Of a stretch of 64,000 nt of DNA, positions 23,460-50,800 are shown piece after piece (within the stretch, counting starts at the first letter, position 1; each line of letters starts with the position of its first letter). Origin of the DNA: Hydractinia symbiolongicarpus (lineage: Eukaryota; Cnidaria; Hydrozoa; Anthoathecata; Hydractiniidae); NCBI RefSeq assembly GCF_029227915.1, contig NC_079883.1, positions 5,890,001 to 5,954,000 of the forward strand. The letters run 5' to 3'. Under the pieces are notes generated by a model. It ran no database searches, was not told the DNA's origin, and saw only the letters and a list, made by a program, of their open reading frames with translations. The position numbers and the translations under genes are program-made.

Positions 23460-25528
23460 ATGTCGGCTTTAAAAAGAAAACTCAATAACGTTTCTTTAAT
23501 TCAAAAATGTCAAATAATTCGGGAAATCGAGAAAGGAATGTCAAACAAGGAGGCAGCAGAAAAATACGGGATCCCCAAAAATACAATTTCAACTTGGATG
23601 AAAAAAAAATATAAGATCCTACAAAGCTTGGAAGAACAAAAAACCGCGTCTGGTTCGAAAAAGGTTCGAGGCTGTGATTATGAGCAGATAGACAAGGCTG
23701 TTTTTAAATGGTTTACTGTTCAAAGAAGCCAAAACATTCCGATCGATGGCAATTTGATAAAAGAAAAGGCACTCAGTTTTGCTAAAAACTTTGATTGTTC
23801 AAGTTTCAAGGCTTCCGATGGTTGGCTGGACAAATGGAAAAAAAGGTAAATAACATAGTTATAATTTTCATTTCGTGTATAAAAACAACGTGATTACATA
23901 TCAAACACTAAAATTACAGCTTCTGTTTTTTCAAAATCTCTACCATTGACTTTTGCCCGGATAAGCTTAGAACACAGGGGACCTGCATTCCATCACCATC
24001 TCCAAGATTAACTGCCTTTCCAGTAACGTTTATATCACATCTCCCAAATTGATCAGCACGGAGAAAATAAAATATGGTTTTAGCAAACTTTCCATTTTCT
24101 CCTAACGGCAAATGTCCGACTAGTTTCCCATCTTTTTTAACGGCTACAGCGTATTTGTCGACAGGGTTGTGAGGTTCCATTTCTCCTTGTAGTTTTTCTT
24201 GTTGGACTGGTGTCCATAAACTTTTGTAAACATGGTACCCTTTTATGTAAGATGTAATGTCAGTGGAAGACAAAACGACGAGTGGCATATTTTCAGTTAA
24301 TTCAATTTCTTGTCCCAGTAAATTTATAGCCATATTGTTCATTACAGATTCTACTACACTCCACGTGTTCAACAACATAATTTGTAAACAGATAAGAATC
24401 GAATCGAACCAATCTTAAAATTTATGTTCGATTGTGTTATGTTCGATTAATATTAAGGGCTGCTTTACACGAAACATTCTTATTTATTTACTTTTTCAGG
24501 CACAGCATTTCCTTGAAAGTTATCGGTGGTGAATGTAAGTCAGTTACAAATCAAATGACAAGCTCCTGGAACGAAACCACGCTCCCAACCATTCTGTCGA
24601 ATTACAAATTGGAGGACACTTTCAACGCAGACGAATTTGGTTTGTTTTACCAATGTCTTCCCGAGAAAACATACCACTTCAAAGGAGAAAAGTGTTCTGG
24701 GGGGAAGAAGAGCAAGTTGAGATTCACTGGAATGGCCGCAGCAAGTGCTACTGGAGAAAAGTTGCCAATGTTCGTCATTGGCAAATCAAAAAAACCTCGC
24801 TGCTTTAATAACATCAAACATCTCCCTTGCCAATACACATCACAAAAGAAAAGTTGGATGGATAGTGAAATATTTGAAAACTGGGTCCGGAAACTGGACC
24901 AAAAGTTTCGTGTAGACGGGAGAAAAATCGTTCTTATAATCGACAACTGTCCAGCACACCCATCGATCTCGAACTTAACAAACATCCATCTCGTTTTTTT
25001 GCCCCCTAACACAACGTCTGTGTTGCAACCGATGGACCAAGGTGTCATACGAAGTCTAAAAGCGCATTACCGAAGGAGAGTTGTACGTTTGCTGTAACTA
25101 AACAAACCATCATCAATTGTTTTAAGAAATCTGGAATCTCTTCTACAGGACAACAGGATGCTATTGCTGATTCGGATGACCCATTTAAAGATCTTCAAGA
25201 AAGTTTGGATGATTTAAGAGAGGCTGATCCATCATTGGTACCAAATGATCTCAGTGCTAATGATCTTGTGACCTTGGATGATGAGGTTATCGCAACCGCC
25301 CCTCAAATCTCTAATGAGGATATCATTGATGAATTTCGGAAATCTCAGGACGACGAAGCTGAAGACGATGGCAGTGACATGGAGGATGATTCATTTGATA
25401 TAGTTGTCGAAAAACCATCAAGATCAAAAGTCGAGTGTAGTATTGATCTTTTGAAAGATCTAGCAATGTGTTGCGAAAAAGGCAATGAAATGCAAATGCT
25501 TATCTCCAAATTCGAAAAAAATGTATAA
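23460..25528 (+). pseudogene. Pogo/Tigger transposase (HTH, CENP-B HTH, DDE), spliced, with late deletion/frameshift
   Basis: Exon 1 (23460-23845) encodes a pogo-type N-terminal HTH (V-S-L-I-Q-K-C...K-E-A-A-E-K-Y-G-I) and a CENP-B-like HTH ending G-W-L-D-K-W-K-K-R. A donor GTAAAT and an acceptor TTTTTCAG (ending 24499) define a 654-bp intron with phase-matched junction. Exon 2 starts H-S-I-S-L-K-V and carries the DDE core: N-A-D-E-F-G-L, I-D-N-C-P-A-H and L-Q-P-M-D-Q-G-V-I. The frame stops at 25095-25097 (R-V-V-R-L-L). The tail resumes one frame over at about 25099 with T-K-Q-T-I-I-N-C-F-K-K and an acidic C terminus to 25528. Relatives have roughly 25 more residues at this point, so a small deletion with frameshift has probably removed the end of the core. 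I chose ATG 23460 because the upstream in-frame codon is GTG. Confidence 0.88.
23914..24378 (-). CDS. HIRAN-like domain protein, antisense inside the transposase intron
   Basis: An intact 154-residue ORF on the minus strand lying wholly inside the 654-bp transposase intron. Residues about 46-138 match the HIRAN-like pattern: G-Y-H-V-Y, L-W-T-P, then E68...N71...D74 followed by Y-A-V-A-V, V-G-H-L-P (87-91), and V-P-C (133-135) near the end. HIRAN domains (as in HLTF/Rad5) bind single-stranded 3' DNA ends and occur in DNA-repair proteins. The link to transposition is inference. No transmembrane or signal segment is present. It could be a second transposon gene or a captured host fragment; a chance ORF is unlikely given the motif order. 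Start: first ATG of the frame. Confidence 0.7.
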   Translation of the reverse strand: MLLNTWSVVESVMNNMAINLLGQEIELTENMPLVVLSSTDITSYIKGYHVYKSLWTPVQQEKLQGEMEPHNPVDKYAVAVKKDGKLVGHLPLGENGKFAKTIFYFLRADQFGRCDINVTGKAVNLGDGDGMQVPCVLSLSGQKSMVEILKKQKL

Positions 25529-25812
25529 TGAAGACAGAGTGGCATCACTTAAACAAAAAGACATAACCGATTTCTTTAAATGAAGCTGTAAATTTATTTT
25601 ATGTATTTATTTTAAAAGAAGTCTTGTGCATTGAATATTAACATTTTAACATCTCTCATTGACCTCTAACAACTCCCGATACACTGAAGGTTAAAAATAC
25701 GTTTTTTACGAAAAAATCCAATTTTTGTCAATTTTTCTCTATCTCGAACTTTCTCTATCTCGAACAAATTTTCTGGTCCCTTGCGAGTTCGAGATAGAGA
25801 GAGTCAACTGTA

Positions 25813-26157
25813 GAATAAAGTTTTGAATGAATAAGATAAAAAACTCGAAAGTTTCTTAAACTGGGGTTTTGTCCATCACCGGCCTTGGGTCCTGGGTCTT
25901 ACTTTCCTTGCCTATAAATTCTTAGAAACGGCACCCGCCTCCCTCACCTGTTTTCGCTACTGCCCTGTATATCTTTGGGAACTGACTGACTAGAAACTGA
26001 ACTGACGAGATCAGTTTCTACTGTCTACTGGCCAGTTAGTTACCTATAAAGTCACATGAAAAAGACTCACTAGTTTTAACTAGAATAGCTAGCTATGTCT
26101 TGAATGGCTAATAAATTCTCCGAAGTTTCTGTTACATTTTTTGTTATAACAATTTTA
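25813..26157. other. Short intergenic region upstream of NTAN1
   Basis: Immediately after the Tigger right TA. No gene. It must contain the NTAN1 promoter or 5' UTR intron if one exists. Confidence 0.4.
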
Positions 26158-26158
26158 G
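26144..26158 (+). promoter_or_regulatory. Splice-acceptor-like site 4 nt upstream of NTAN1 start
   Basis: ATAACAATTTTAG ends at 26158 and the ATG is at 26163. Such a short leader fits trans-splicing or a 5'-UTR intron. Only the acceptor is visible. Confidence 0.5.
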
Positions 26159-26162
26159 CATC

Positions 26163-27128
26163 ATGCCACTGTTTATTGATGGAATATTGATCACAAAAGA
26201 CGAAAAATTACATGCAGAAAGTATATTAGAAAGCTTTCTAAAGCTGAAGGAAAGATCATCAAAATTTATGCTGGATATTGGATCAAGAAAAGTACATTTA
26301 ACGAAAGATGATAGAACGTTATATGTGTGTCAACGGGAATATGCTACCATCTCTAAACACCATAACAAACAAAATTTTAAATTCATAGCCTCGGATGATG
26401 CAACAACGTGTCACATTATTGTTCTTAAAGAATCAAGTAGTAAATCGGTTAGTTTTGCACATTTTGATGGAGGTAACACAAAAGAAGGATTATATGGAAT
26501 GTTGGATGAGTTAAGGAAAATATCGGATTGCCCATCATTGGTTGTTGAGTTGTTTATTTTTGGTGGTTTCATTGACAAGAAAAAATATTCAGAGAAGATA
26601 TTTTCAGATTTGCTTTCTGTTTGTATAAACGTTCAAGATACAATACATTTAAATCTTGCTTGTGTATATTCTCTCAATAATACACTCGTCGATGGCCAAT
26701 CCTGCCCTATTATATATGGTATAGCAGTTAACATAGAAACCTCTGAATTACTTGTTGCTAGTTCAACTTATCGTGGACCAGATGTAGTTTTAAGGGAGGT
26801 GAGACTAATGTATAGTGACATATCACCTATGGTAGGCATATATGATTTTAATGAAAGTATAGTATACATTGAACCATTCACATTTCACAGTCACCAATAC
26901 GCAAATCAGTTGTTGATGTTACCAGACAGTAAATATTTACAGTTAATGTCAACATCACCTCATTGTGAACCAACCAATTTTGTTAAATCAAGTAAAAATG
27001 CTATCATATTTACTCTAAATTTTAATAACAGAATAGATGAATTATTTTGCAGTAAAAGACGGAATTACATTCTCGATGAAAATGGTGAATGGATATTGCA
27101 AGACCATAAGCAGTTAAAATTGTTTTAA
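26163..27128 (+). CDS. NTAN1: Protein N-terminal asparagine amidohydrolase, single exon
   Basis: Converts N-terminal Asn (after Met removal) to Asp, feeding proteins into the Arg/N-degron pathway; cytosolic or nuclear. The 321-residue ORF is close to the vertebrate length (about 310). It starts M-P-L-F-I-D-G like vertebrate M-P-L-L-V-D-G. It carries Y-V-C-Q-R-E, then S-D-D-A-T-T-C-H with the catalytic-type Cys83, A-H-F-D-G, E-L-F-I-F-G-G-F, I-Y-G-I-A-V-N-I, R-G-P-D, I-Y-D, and L-S/M-S-T-S-P-x-x-E-P near the C terminus. The whole gene is one exon, although vertebrate NTAN1 has many. A retrocopy is possible, but the frame is intact and there is no poly(A) tract. Confidence 0.95.
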   Translation: MPLFIDGILITKDEKLHAESILESFLKLKERSSKFMLDIGSRKVHLTKDDRTLYVCQREYATISKHHNKQNFKFIASDDATTCHIIVLKESSSKSVSFAHFDGGNTKEGLYGMLDELRKISDCPSLVVELFIFGGFIDKKKYSEKIFSDLLSVCINVQDTIHLNLACVYSLNNTLVDGQSCPIIYGIAVNIETSELLVASSTYRGPDVVLREVRLMYSDISPMVGIYDFNESIVYIEPFTFHSHQYANQLLMLPDSKYLQLMSTSPHCEPTNFVKSSKNAIIFTLNFNNRIDELFCSKRRNYILDENGEWILQDHKQLKLF

Positions 27129-30100
27129 TAAGTAGCATTTATACTGTAAAAACACATTACCAAAACAGTATATATTTGTATCTTTTTACATTTACAGTTT
27201 CTTTTTAATTAGCAGACTTCTTTTGTAAATAAGATAACTTATCGGATCCACTGGTATGGTCTTTAGTATATGCCAACATCAGTGGTAGTTTTACAACTGG
27301 GGTGGGCAGTCCTCTTCGACTTGTATAAAAACCCCTAACAGTTTCCAAATGTGGTCAAAAAAAAGTTTTTAAAATTGTTTATTGAAGTAGCAGACACTGA
27401 TTTCTCAGGTAGAATGTTCCATTCATTAATAACCTAAGGAATAAAGGAAAATTTTCTTTTATCCAGCCTACTACGAGGCTTCCATATCTTTTTTGAGATA
27501 TTATCCACAATTATTAGATGATTGGGAAATTAACTTATTTTAGGCTTATTTTAAAAAATTAAAATTAGCAGTATCTAAGAGAGGTTGAAAGCTGAGGCAT
27601 GTTCTTTATATATTGCATTTCATGTTTCCATGACACAACTTTTTTCTCATACACATTTCTTGTACAGATGAAATACAGCTATTATTAAAGAGACTTTATA
27701 ATATAAACTAACCATAGTCTTTAATTTTACTAATTTTCACACACCCAGAAAAAAATCTTTTTCTCACAGGATTAATTTTCGCAAACCTAAAATGTGATTA
27801 GAAAAAATTAGATAATTTAAGGCATATCATGTATGCAAGTATATATAGGGTATACAAGGTAAATATATAATATGATTGAAGAAACTCAAAATAACAAAGA
27901 AGCACAAAATGCTCCTACTGCATAAAAAAGTTAAAACCACCCATAAATTATTACAATAAGGTATACAGAAGAGAAAATAGTGATGGCACTCTTAATTTTT
28001 ATAGATCAGCTTATTTTCAATAACTTTTGTTGGAAATGAGATGTATGCTAGAAATTTTTTTGTTGCTTTTTCCCTAATAAAAGAAGGTGTGAACAGTTTT
28101 AGTCTTATTACTAAAAAGAGTTGGATTTTTTACATCTTGCCATCATTATAACACAGTAAAAATTACTTTTCGCACTGATTGATTTTCGCAGCTGGGACCA
28201 AAAAATACTATTCCCTGGAATTGAATTATCGTACTGAAACAGTTAGGTTACCTTTAAGTTGATTAATCTTCGTGAAGATTAATTTTCTCGAATTTCGTTA
28301 ATTTTTATCCAAATTCTCGAAAATTTGTCTGCGCCAACCTCGTTCCCAGGGCAATTTTTCGCTTTTTTGATATCCGAGACGTCGCGAAGAAATGATTTCA
28401 TTTCTTCTCGCAGTCCGAGATTGTCAGAAAGAGAAAAATGGGCCTGGGGACGAGGTTGTATCTGCGCGATTCTCCTGGATATGCATTGATGCGACTGACG
28501 GACTTACAGAATAGGACGCAATTATCAAACTTCATAATTTGTATTGTCATACAAATCCAGAAGCAAAACAACAAAATTTGTACAAAATAATACAACAAAA
28601 TTTTCTTTCGTATAGAGGTAAACAAAAAGAAACATATCTAAGCATCTAGCCACACTACGCAATTAAATGAAAGTAGTATTTTTCTTGACTAAATGATAAA
28701 AAAAAGATAAAAAAACAATACAACAAAATTTTTCTCTTTTGAAACATATTACAATTTTCAACGATCAAATAATATCCTTGACTTTAATTTTCAAGAACTC
28801 TTGTGAAAATAAAAACAAGAACTGTCAAAAGGCACTCAAATACCTGTATTTCACTGCGTTTTTAGTGAAGATTACTCTGCTGCAAAGAACATTTGAAAAA
28901 ACTATTTTGATCATGAAAGCCGACGAATATGTTTATACTATATTGTTGGAAGATAAAGATGAATGAAAATGCATTCTATTTTCTTTTTCATATTTTTTAT
29001 GAAAACTTAATTTCGCGTAAATTAATTCCACGAAATTTGGAAAAAAAATAGTGAATTATCACAAAATAATTTCTGCGAAACTCGTCAATTTTATCCATGT
29101 CAAACGCGAAATTTTTCCCCTTAAGTATGTTACAAACATATTTCTTGACTTGTCAAGCAACATCTAAAGAATAAGGAACTTCAAATCTATTTCCCCAGGA
29201 TCTGTAAATCATTTTAGAACCATATCAAGCACCTCTAAACGGGGAAATATTTTTGACCTGCAACGTTTTAGACAAGTTCTATATACTGTAGTCATGAATT
29301 TTTAAATGTTAATACAAAGATATCTGTCCAAATGAATTTAAAACTGTTTACTAACGAGTACCAATCTACTCCAATTTTTTCGAGTCATCGAATCAGTTTC
29401 AAGTTCCACGAGTCGTTGAAGTGATTCAAGTAATCAATAAATCAATTATTTAGGGTAAAAATTTTTGAGGGAATTTCTTTTTGCGTGTTTCGTAAGTTAT
29501 CCTCACACTTGCAAAATTAAATTTCTCGCAAAAAAATTTGAATTTTCTGAATAAATTTTTACGAAAAATCTGTTTTTTTATTTGCGAAATTAAGTTCTCG
29601 CATTTTTTTTTCATTAAGGTAGTAAGCAAGCGAATCAGTTGAAGCCCAAAAACTCTTGATTGGATGATACGCCTGGGATAGAATGGCTATTTAAGCGATA
29701 TTGTTGCTGGAAATCTGGGTAGAAATCGACCAGGATACAATCAGATGTCGAAACGCCAGGTTAAGCCACAAGTAACTGTGTTACCCCGTGTTGAACGCCC
29801 GGCAGAGCGATTAATAAACTGTAAACAATCCGATGTTCCGAATGGATGTTTCAGATTTTAAATTTGTCTTAATGAATAACACTTGAGAATTATTTTCTCT
29901 AAAGCCAGTAAATCTCGGTGCATTATCGACCCCATTCTTGCTGACGAAATGCTAGCTCTTACGTTACATTGTTTGGCCACTGGTCAATCCCTCAGTTATC
30001 AATTCAAAATTTCTTTAATTCGAATGTTTTAAAAAAGTTCGAATTGGAGAAAAACATAAATGTTGAATAAAAAACTGTCTAAACGAATCCAACATAAAAA

Positions 30101-30640
30101 ATCGAAATGTTGGATTGGGTAGAACTTTTCCTAAAAATAATTTTCATCCACCAAGATTTTTTTTACTTTTTCCTTCTTCGAAATTTTCAATATTTTAAGT
30201 GAATGAAATGGTGGACTTCTAAACTTTTCTTTATTTTGTTGAGCCTGAACTAACTTAAGTGGCCAACCGCGGAAATAAATTTCTGCCGATAAAGTGTAAT
30301 CGATCGTTCTTAACACTAAAATTCTCAATCTATAAAAAAATCTATAAGATCGGGGAAACATTCGGCAAATTCTCAATTTACAATAAAACCTACCACATTA
30401 GACCGACTACACTTTAACAACACGATTAGTGGCGTACTCACTAAACACGATGATTCAGACTAGTGTGTAACGTAGTCGAGGCTGGTCTACACAGATCACC
30501 TCTGGTATATGATCCCACTACGCGCGGATATATTTATATTTAACCCCTTCATCATGCTTCGGTAAGTATTTTAGGCGGTTTATATAGTTTAAAAGTGGGT
30601 TCTAGTGTCCACGTAGCATAACAAAAATGAACAATAATAA
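27129..30640. other. No gene; decayed repeats with GCGAAA/AATTTTCGC words
   Basis: Words such as TTAATTTTCGC, AATTTTCTCG and GCGAAA on both strands recur at 27770, 28170-28320, 28990-29110 and 29450-29610, suggesting several decayed copies of an inverted-repeat element. Frames at 28739-28966 and 30131-30376 have no recognisable family. Confidence 0.45.
28335..28458. mobile_element. Short foldback MITE, AACCTCGT family
   Basis: Ends CAACCTCGTTCCCAGG and CCTGGGGACGAGGTTG are complementary, and the inner palindrome centres on GAAATGATTTCATTTC. The word TCTGCGC flanks both sides (28327-28334 region and about 28461), a likely target duplication of 7-8 bp. Confidence 0.8.
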
Positions 30641-31960
30641 CAAGAAAATTAACAACATATTTTATTCGTGTGTTTTTTATAGTAGATTCACAAGATTGAA
30701 TAACCACTTTAAGCAAGCCATGAGGTTTAAAAATTTCCCAAAAACTTGCTCAAAGTACTTTTTGTTTATACATTTTTATACTTAACAAATAAAATAAATT
30801 CAAAAATCCATTTGCGGTATTTATTCCAAACTGATAAATAATAAACTGATAAATGTACGGCGCCGAAGATTTTAAATTCAATTTATTTATAAAAATAAAA
30901 GGGACAAAAAATTATATTTCATAGATAAAAAATAACATAACGGAAGAGTCTGTGTAATACGACAATAAAAAAGTTACATCGTGGTGTAGAAATATTGCAA
31001 TGGTTGATAACAATGGGAAAATTTGATTTGCTTAGTCGACAAAAAAATTAAATTTACCTATCATAGCAACCTAAAGTAAAGTAAGTAAGCAATTTATTTT
31101 CATAAGACCGTTCTAGTCAAATATTTTCTCATACAAAAGAAAAAAAGAACAGGGGGGGGGGGTGGGGTTAGCATTCATACGTTTAACATACACCGCTTCG
31201 ATAACCCTGAGTATTTACAAAATCCTTCTTAAAAACCGGTAGGCGTTAGGCGAGGATTGGGCGATGGAATAAAGCCGTTCGAATTTTGATAATACTAAAC
31301 CATCGAAACAATGCAGAACACGGCACATCAACAGATAATTTCATTTAAAACTTTACAATATATACATGCTAAAAGAAAGTGTCGCCTTGAATTCATGACT
31401 TAATCATTTTTCCTATATTTTTAAGAGCAGAGTTTTTATTAAGCAAAATGATGGTACCATGCAGTGATTCATTTGAAATAAAGAGCTTATACAATTTTAC
31501 GAAACTAAATTATTGGCTAGTTAATTCACTTTATTCTTGTTGAATAACAATTAAATATTCTTGCATTTTGAAGTAAATTTGTGATAAAAGCAATGTATCA
31601 CAGACTTCATGAGTTACAAATACTAGCGAACCATAAATTTCTCAATTTGACGTATTACGCAGTAACTTATGCTTGGTTTTATTTTAAGTATTTCCAGATA
31701 GAACAAGTATGATTTAGTACCAATTACAGCAACTCACAAAAAGGCTTGAAGGAGAGATATTAGGCAATAGGTGAATATTCAGATGCTTGGATATCATTGC
31801 GTAGTGTTTTGCTACAAAATTATTTTTCTTCACTTGCATCCCATTTCTTTTTATAAAGTCAACTTTTATTTGCAGCGAAGATTGGTATCACGGCGTGGGT
31901 AAAAGATCGACGTACGTAATGTTAACGATGTCGAAACTTCAGCACGGGACATAAAAGGAC
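30641..31960. other. PKC 3' flank; G-rich tract
   Basis: No gene. A run of about ten G interrupted by T (31154-31168) is present. The kinase poly(A) signal lies at 31865-31870 (minus). Confidence 0.5.
31865..31870 (-). terminator. Poly(A) signal AATAAA for novel PKC
   Basis: AATAAA on the minus strand about 100 nt beyond the stop codon of the kinase gene. Confidence 0.5.
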
Positions 31961-31968
31961 TTGGATAG

Positions 31969-48407
<16,439 letters not shown>

Positions 48408-48419
48408 GATGACTTTTTA

Positions 48420-49780
48420 ATCGCTGAGCTAGCTAGCTCTATATTTGTGAAGGTCGCACTATACGCCAGTTCCAAGCTATTTTGAATTAGTAAATACAAA
48501 GGACGAGATATTCAAAATATGAGGTACCCATACATACAAAATATAAAACAGTTCTTTCAATTAATTGTTGTGCCTTTCCCAGCTACCGTTTTGGGGCATT
48601 TCCAGCATTACAATCATTTGTCAACAAATACACGGGATGAGCTAACCACGTTAGGCGTGAATTCCCAGGAACCCACCATCAGCGCTAGTTTTACAAAAAC
48701 TTTTCTTTGGTATCACCGGCCAGCCCGATTAAAATGGAATGTATAATGATGGCGATATCATGGCGGAGAGACTTTTTGAAATAGATGACATCATTTCATG
48801 ACAGTTGACCAATAGGTGACAGTGCTACTTAAATAATAAAGAGATTACTTAATTCATAATGACAACAACATATGACGTTCTTTTTTTGTTTAATAAATTA
48901 TTCGAAACAACATTATCATTTTCATAGTAGTGTAATAGTTACGTGGAAATAATATCCATTTTGCAAAGTATAACGGGGAAAACTACAGCCTAGGCGAGTT
49001 TCGGGTTGATGTAGTGTTTTAAACCTAATACGTTGGGGTTGATGTAGTGTTTTAAATCTAACATATTGAATTTGCTTTCCTAAAAGATTGCGAAAGAATC
49101 TTTTTTATTTTTTTGAAGTGTTCTTTTCATAAGAATCATTACGACTTAATTTACAAAATTCTAGAAATATTTTAAAAATAATAGCTCGATCAGTTGGACA
49201 GAATTTTTTTGTGTGTAAAATTCAAAATCTGAATTTTTTTTAATTTCACACTATTTTTTTCAAGCATACCTGGAAAATCAAGACGACGTTACTTTTTTGT
49301 TGTATACATTGCTGTTTTTATTAAGTATTCATTTGTTTAATCATCTTTTAGTGCGTGCCAATTTTCTAGGAATCGTGAACCTGGAACAAAAAAATACGAT
49401 CCTTGTGCGTACGCACAGGTAAAGTTTTAAAAGTTCAGTCTTGTTTTTTTTTCATTGCATTTAGTTTAAAACAGCATATATTTTTCTCGTTCGCCCACAC
49501 GTTTGTTTCTTCATATCGTAGGAGGAGTGACGTTTTCACAGGTCTGGATTTTGTGTGACGGTTTATGTACTGGTTGTTCTTTTTTTTTCTTTTTTAAAGA
49601 TATATTTTTCTTCTCCTTTTTTTATAAATTCATATTTGACATCTAAAAACATTTCACTTATTTTGTTTATTAACATCCTTTGCATTTTTTCTTTTTACCC
49701 TGTGTTTATTTTGTTTCGACAAATTTGTAAGAAAAAACGTCTGTGCATCTGATAAATCCCCTTGTTTCTTAGGTCATTCC
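48420..49780. other. PKC upstream region; no gene
   Basis: Presumed promoter side of the PKC gene. Direct short duplication GGGTTGATGTAGTGTTTTAA at about 49002 and 49035. No coding sequence recognised in the 48519-48746 or 49555-49752 frames. Confidence 0.4.
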
Positions 49781-50331
49781 ATTACCGACACAACATCCTT
49801 TCTCTACATGTATTGGACAAGGGTGTTGTGCCGCGTTTTATAATCAAACGGCTGAGTTTGGAATACCTGCCGCGTTTTGTAATAAAAACGTTTTATTTTG
49901 CAAAAAGTAGCTTAACTTTTTACGAATGACGCGGTAAAATGAAATGTATTGGCGATTCTGGTGCTGAGTTTCTGATGAAATCATATATTCTGATACTTCT
50001 GGTGCTGGAACTGATGTTTCTGGTTCTAATAAAATTAAGATTTTCTGGTGATTCTGGTGTTAGCGAACTAACAAAATAAAATGCTGTGGTGTTTCTAGCG
50101 TGTGAATTAATGATTCTAGAGCATATATTTGTGACAGTAATACAATAATATAACTGCTTTACCGTTCGTACCCTCGCCAATTCCGTCCATACTCGGCCAA
50201 TGCAACCTAATGTGGATCACCCGAGCAGTGTATTATTCAACGTAGAGATTGACATAGTTTCTACGTTTGGATGTCAAGGGCTTAAAAGAATAGAACGACA
50301 CAATTTTGAATCCGCATATACAATAGCATTT

Positions 50332-50396
50332 AAACTCGTCCCCAGCGCCTTTTGTCTCTTTTTTTAGAGACAAAAGGCGCTAGGGGGTAGAGTTTG
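50332..50396. mobile_element. 65-bp foldback MITE with 10-bp target duplication
   Basis: AAACTCGTCCCC...GGGGGTAGAGTTTG with an almost perfect stem (AGCGCCTTTTGTCTCT and complement) around a T run. The host word AATAGCATTT occurs directly on both sides (50322-50331 and 50397-50406), a clean target-site duplication that implies a recent insertion. Confidence 0.85.
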
Positions 50397-50656
50397 AATA
50401 GCATTTGGATATTTTGCTGAAGGCTAAGAATATCATTGCAGCGTGAAAAGTTGATTGAGGAGATCAGTCAAAATAAACAAGATTGATTTAATTGATAATT
50501 ATTCCTTGTTAAGGCTGTGGCTTCTTCTCTTGAAGAGATTAGGTGTTGAGTTATAGTTCTGCAGCCGTCTTGCTTTCTCGTAATTAATCTAACGCGCTGA
50601 ATTAAAAGAGTAACTTTTTATTTTTATTTAAAATGTCAACCAATTTTACCAGAAAG

Positions 50657-50800
50657 TTTCATCTAGGACCATAGCTATCCAATGTATTTCTACAAGAGTT
50701 TTACCTAGGACCATAGCTATCCAATGTAATTCTACAAGAGTTTTACCTAGGACCATAGCTATCCAATGTAATTCTACCAGAGTTTTACCTAGGATGATAG
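50657..50800 (+). repeat. Tandem repeat, 42-bp unit, about 3.3 copies
   Basis: The unit starting TTTTACCTAGGACCATAGCT repeats at 50699, 50741 and 50783, with a diverged copy before 50699. Copies differ by one or two bases. Confidence 0.9.

Larger units (their letters stand above)
23120..25810 (+). mobile_element. Pogo/Tigger DNA transposon with intact ends and TA duplication
   Basis: Terminal inverted repeats CAGTTGACTCTCTCTATCTC are perfect over 20+ bp and flanked by TA (23118-23119 and 25811-25812). The left subterminal region has seven CTCTATCTCGA-type words and the right has three, presumably transposase-binding sites. The element spans 2691 bp. It encodes a pogo-type transposase on (+) in two exons with an antisense ORF inside the intron. 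Intact ends suggest a fairly recent insertion, but the transposase reading frame is broken late in the gene, so this copy is probably only mobilisable in trans. Confidence 0.93.

Noticed and set aside
24647-25048. 133-codon (-) frame
   Set aside because: Antisense shadow of the DDE core of the Tigger transposase; no motif order of its own.
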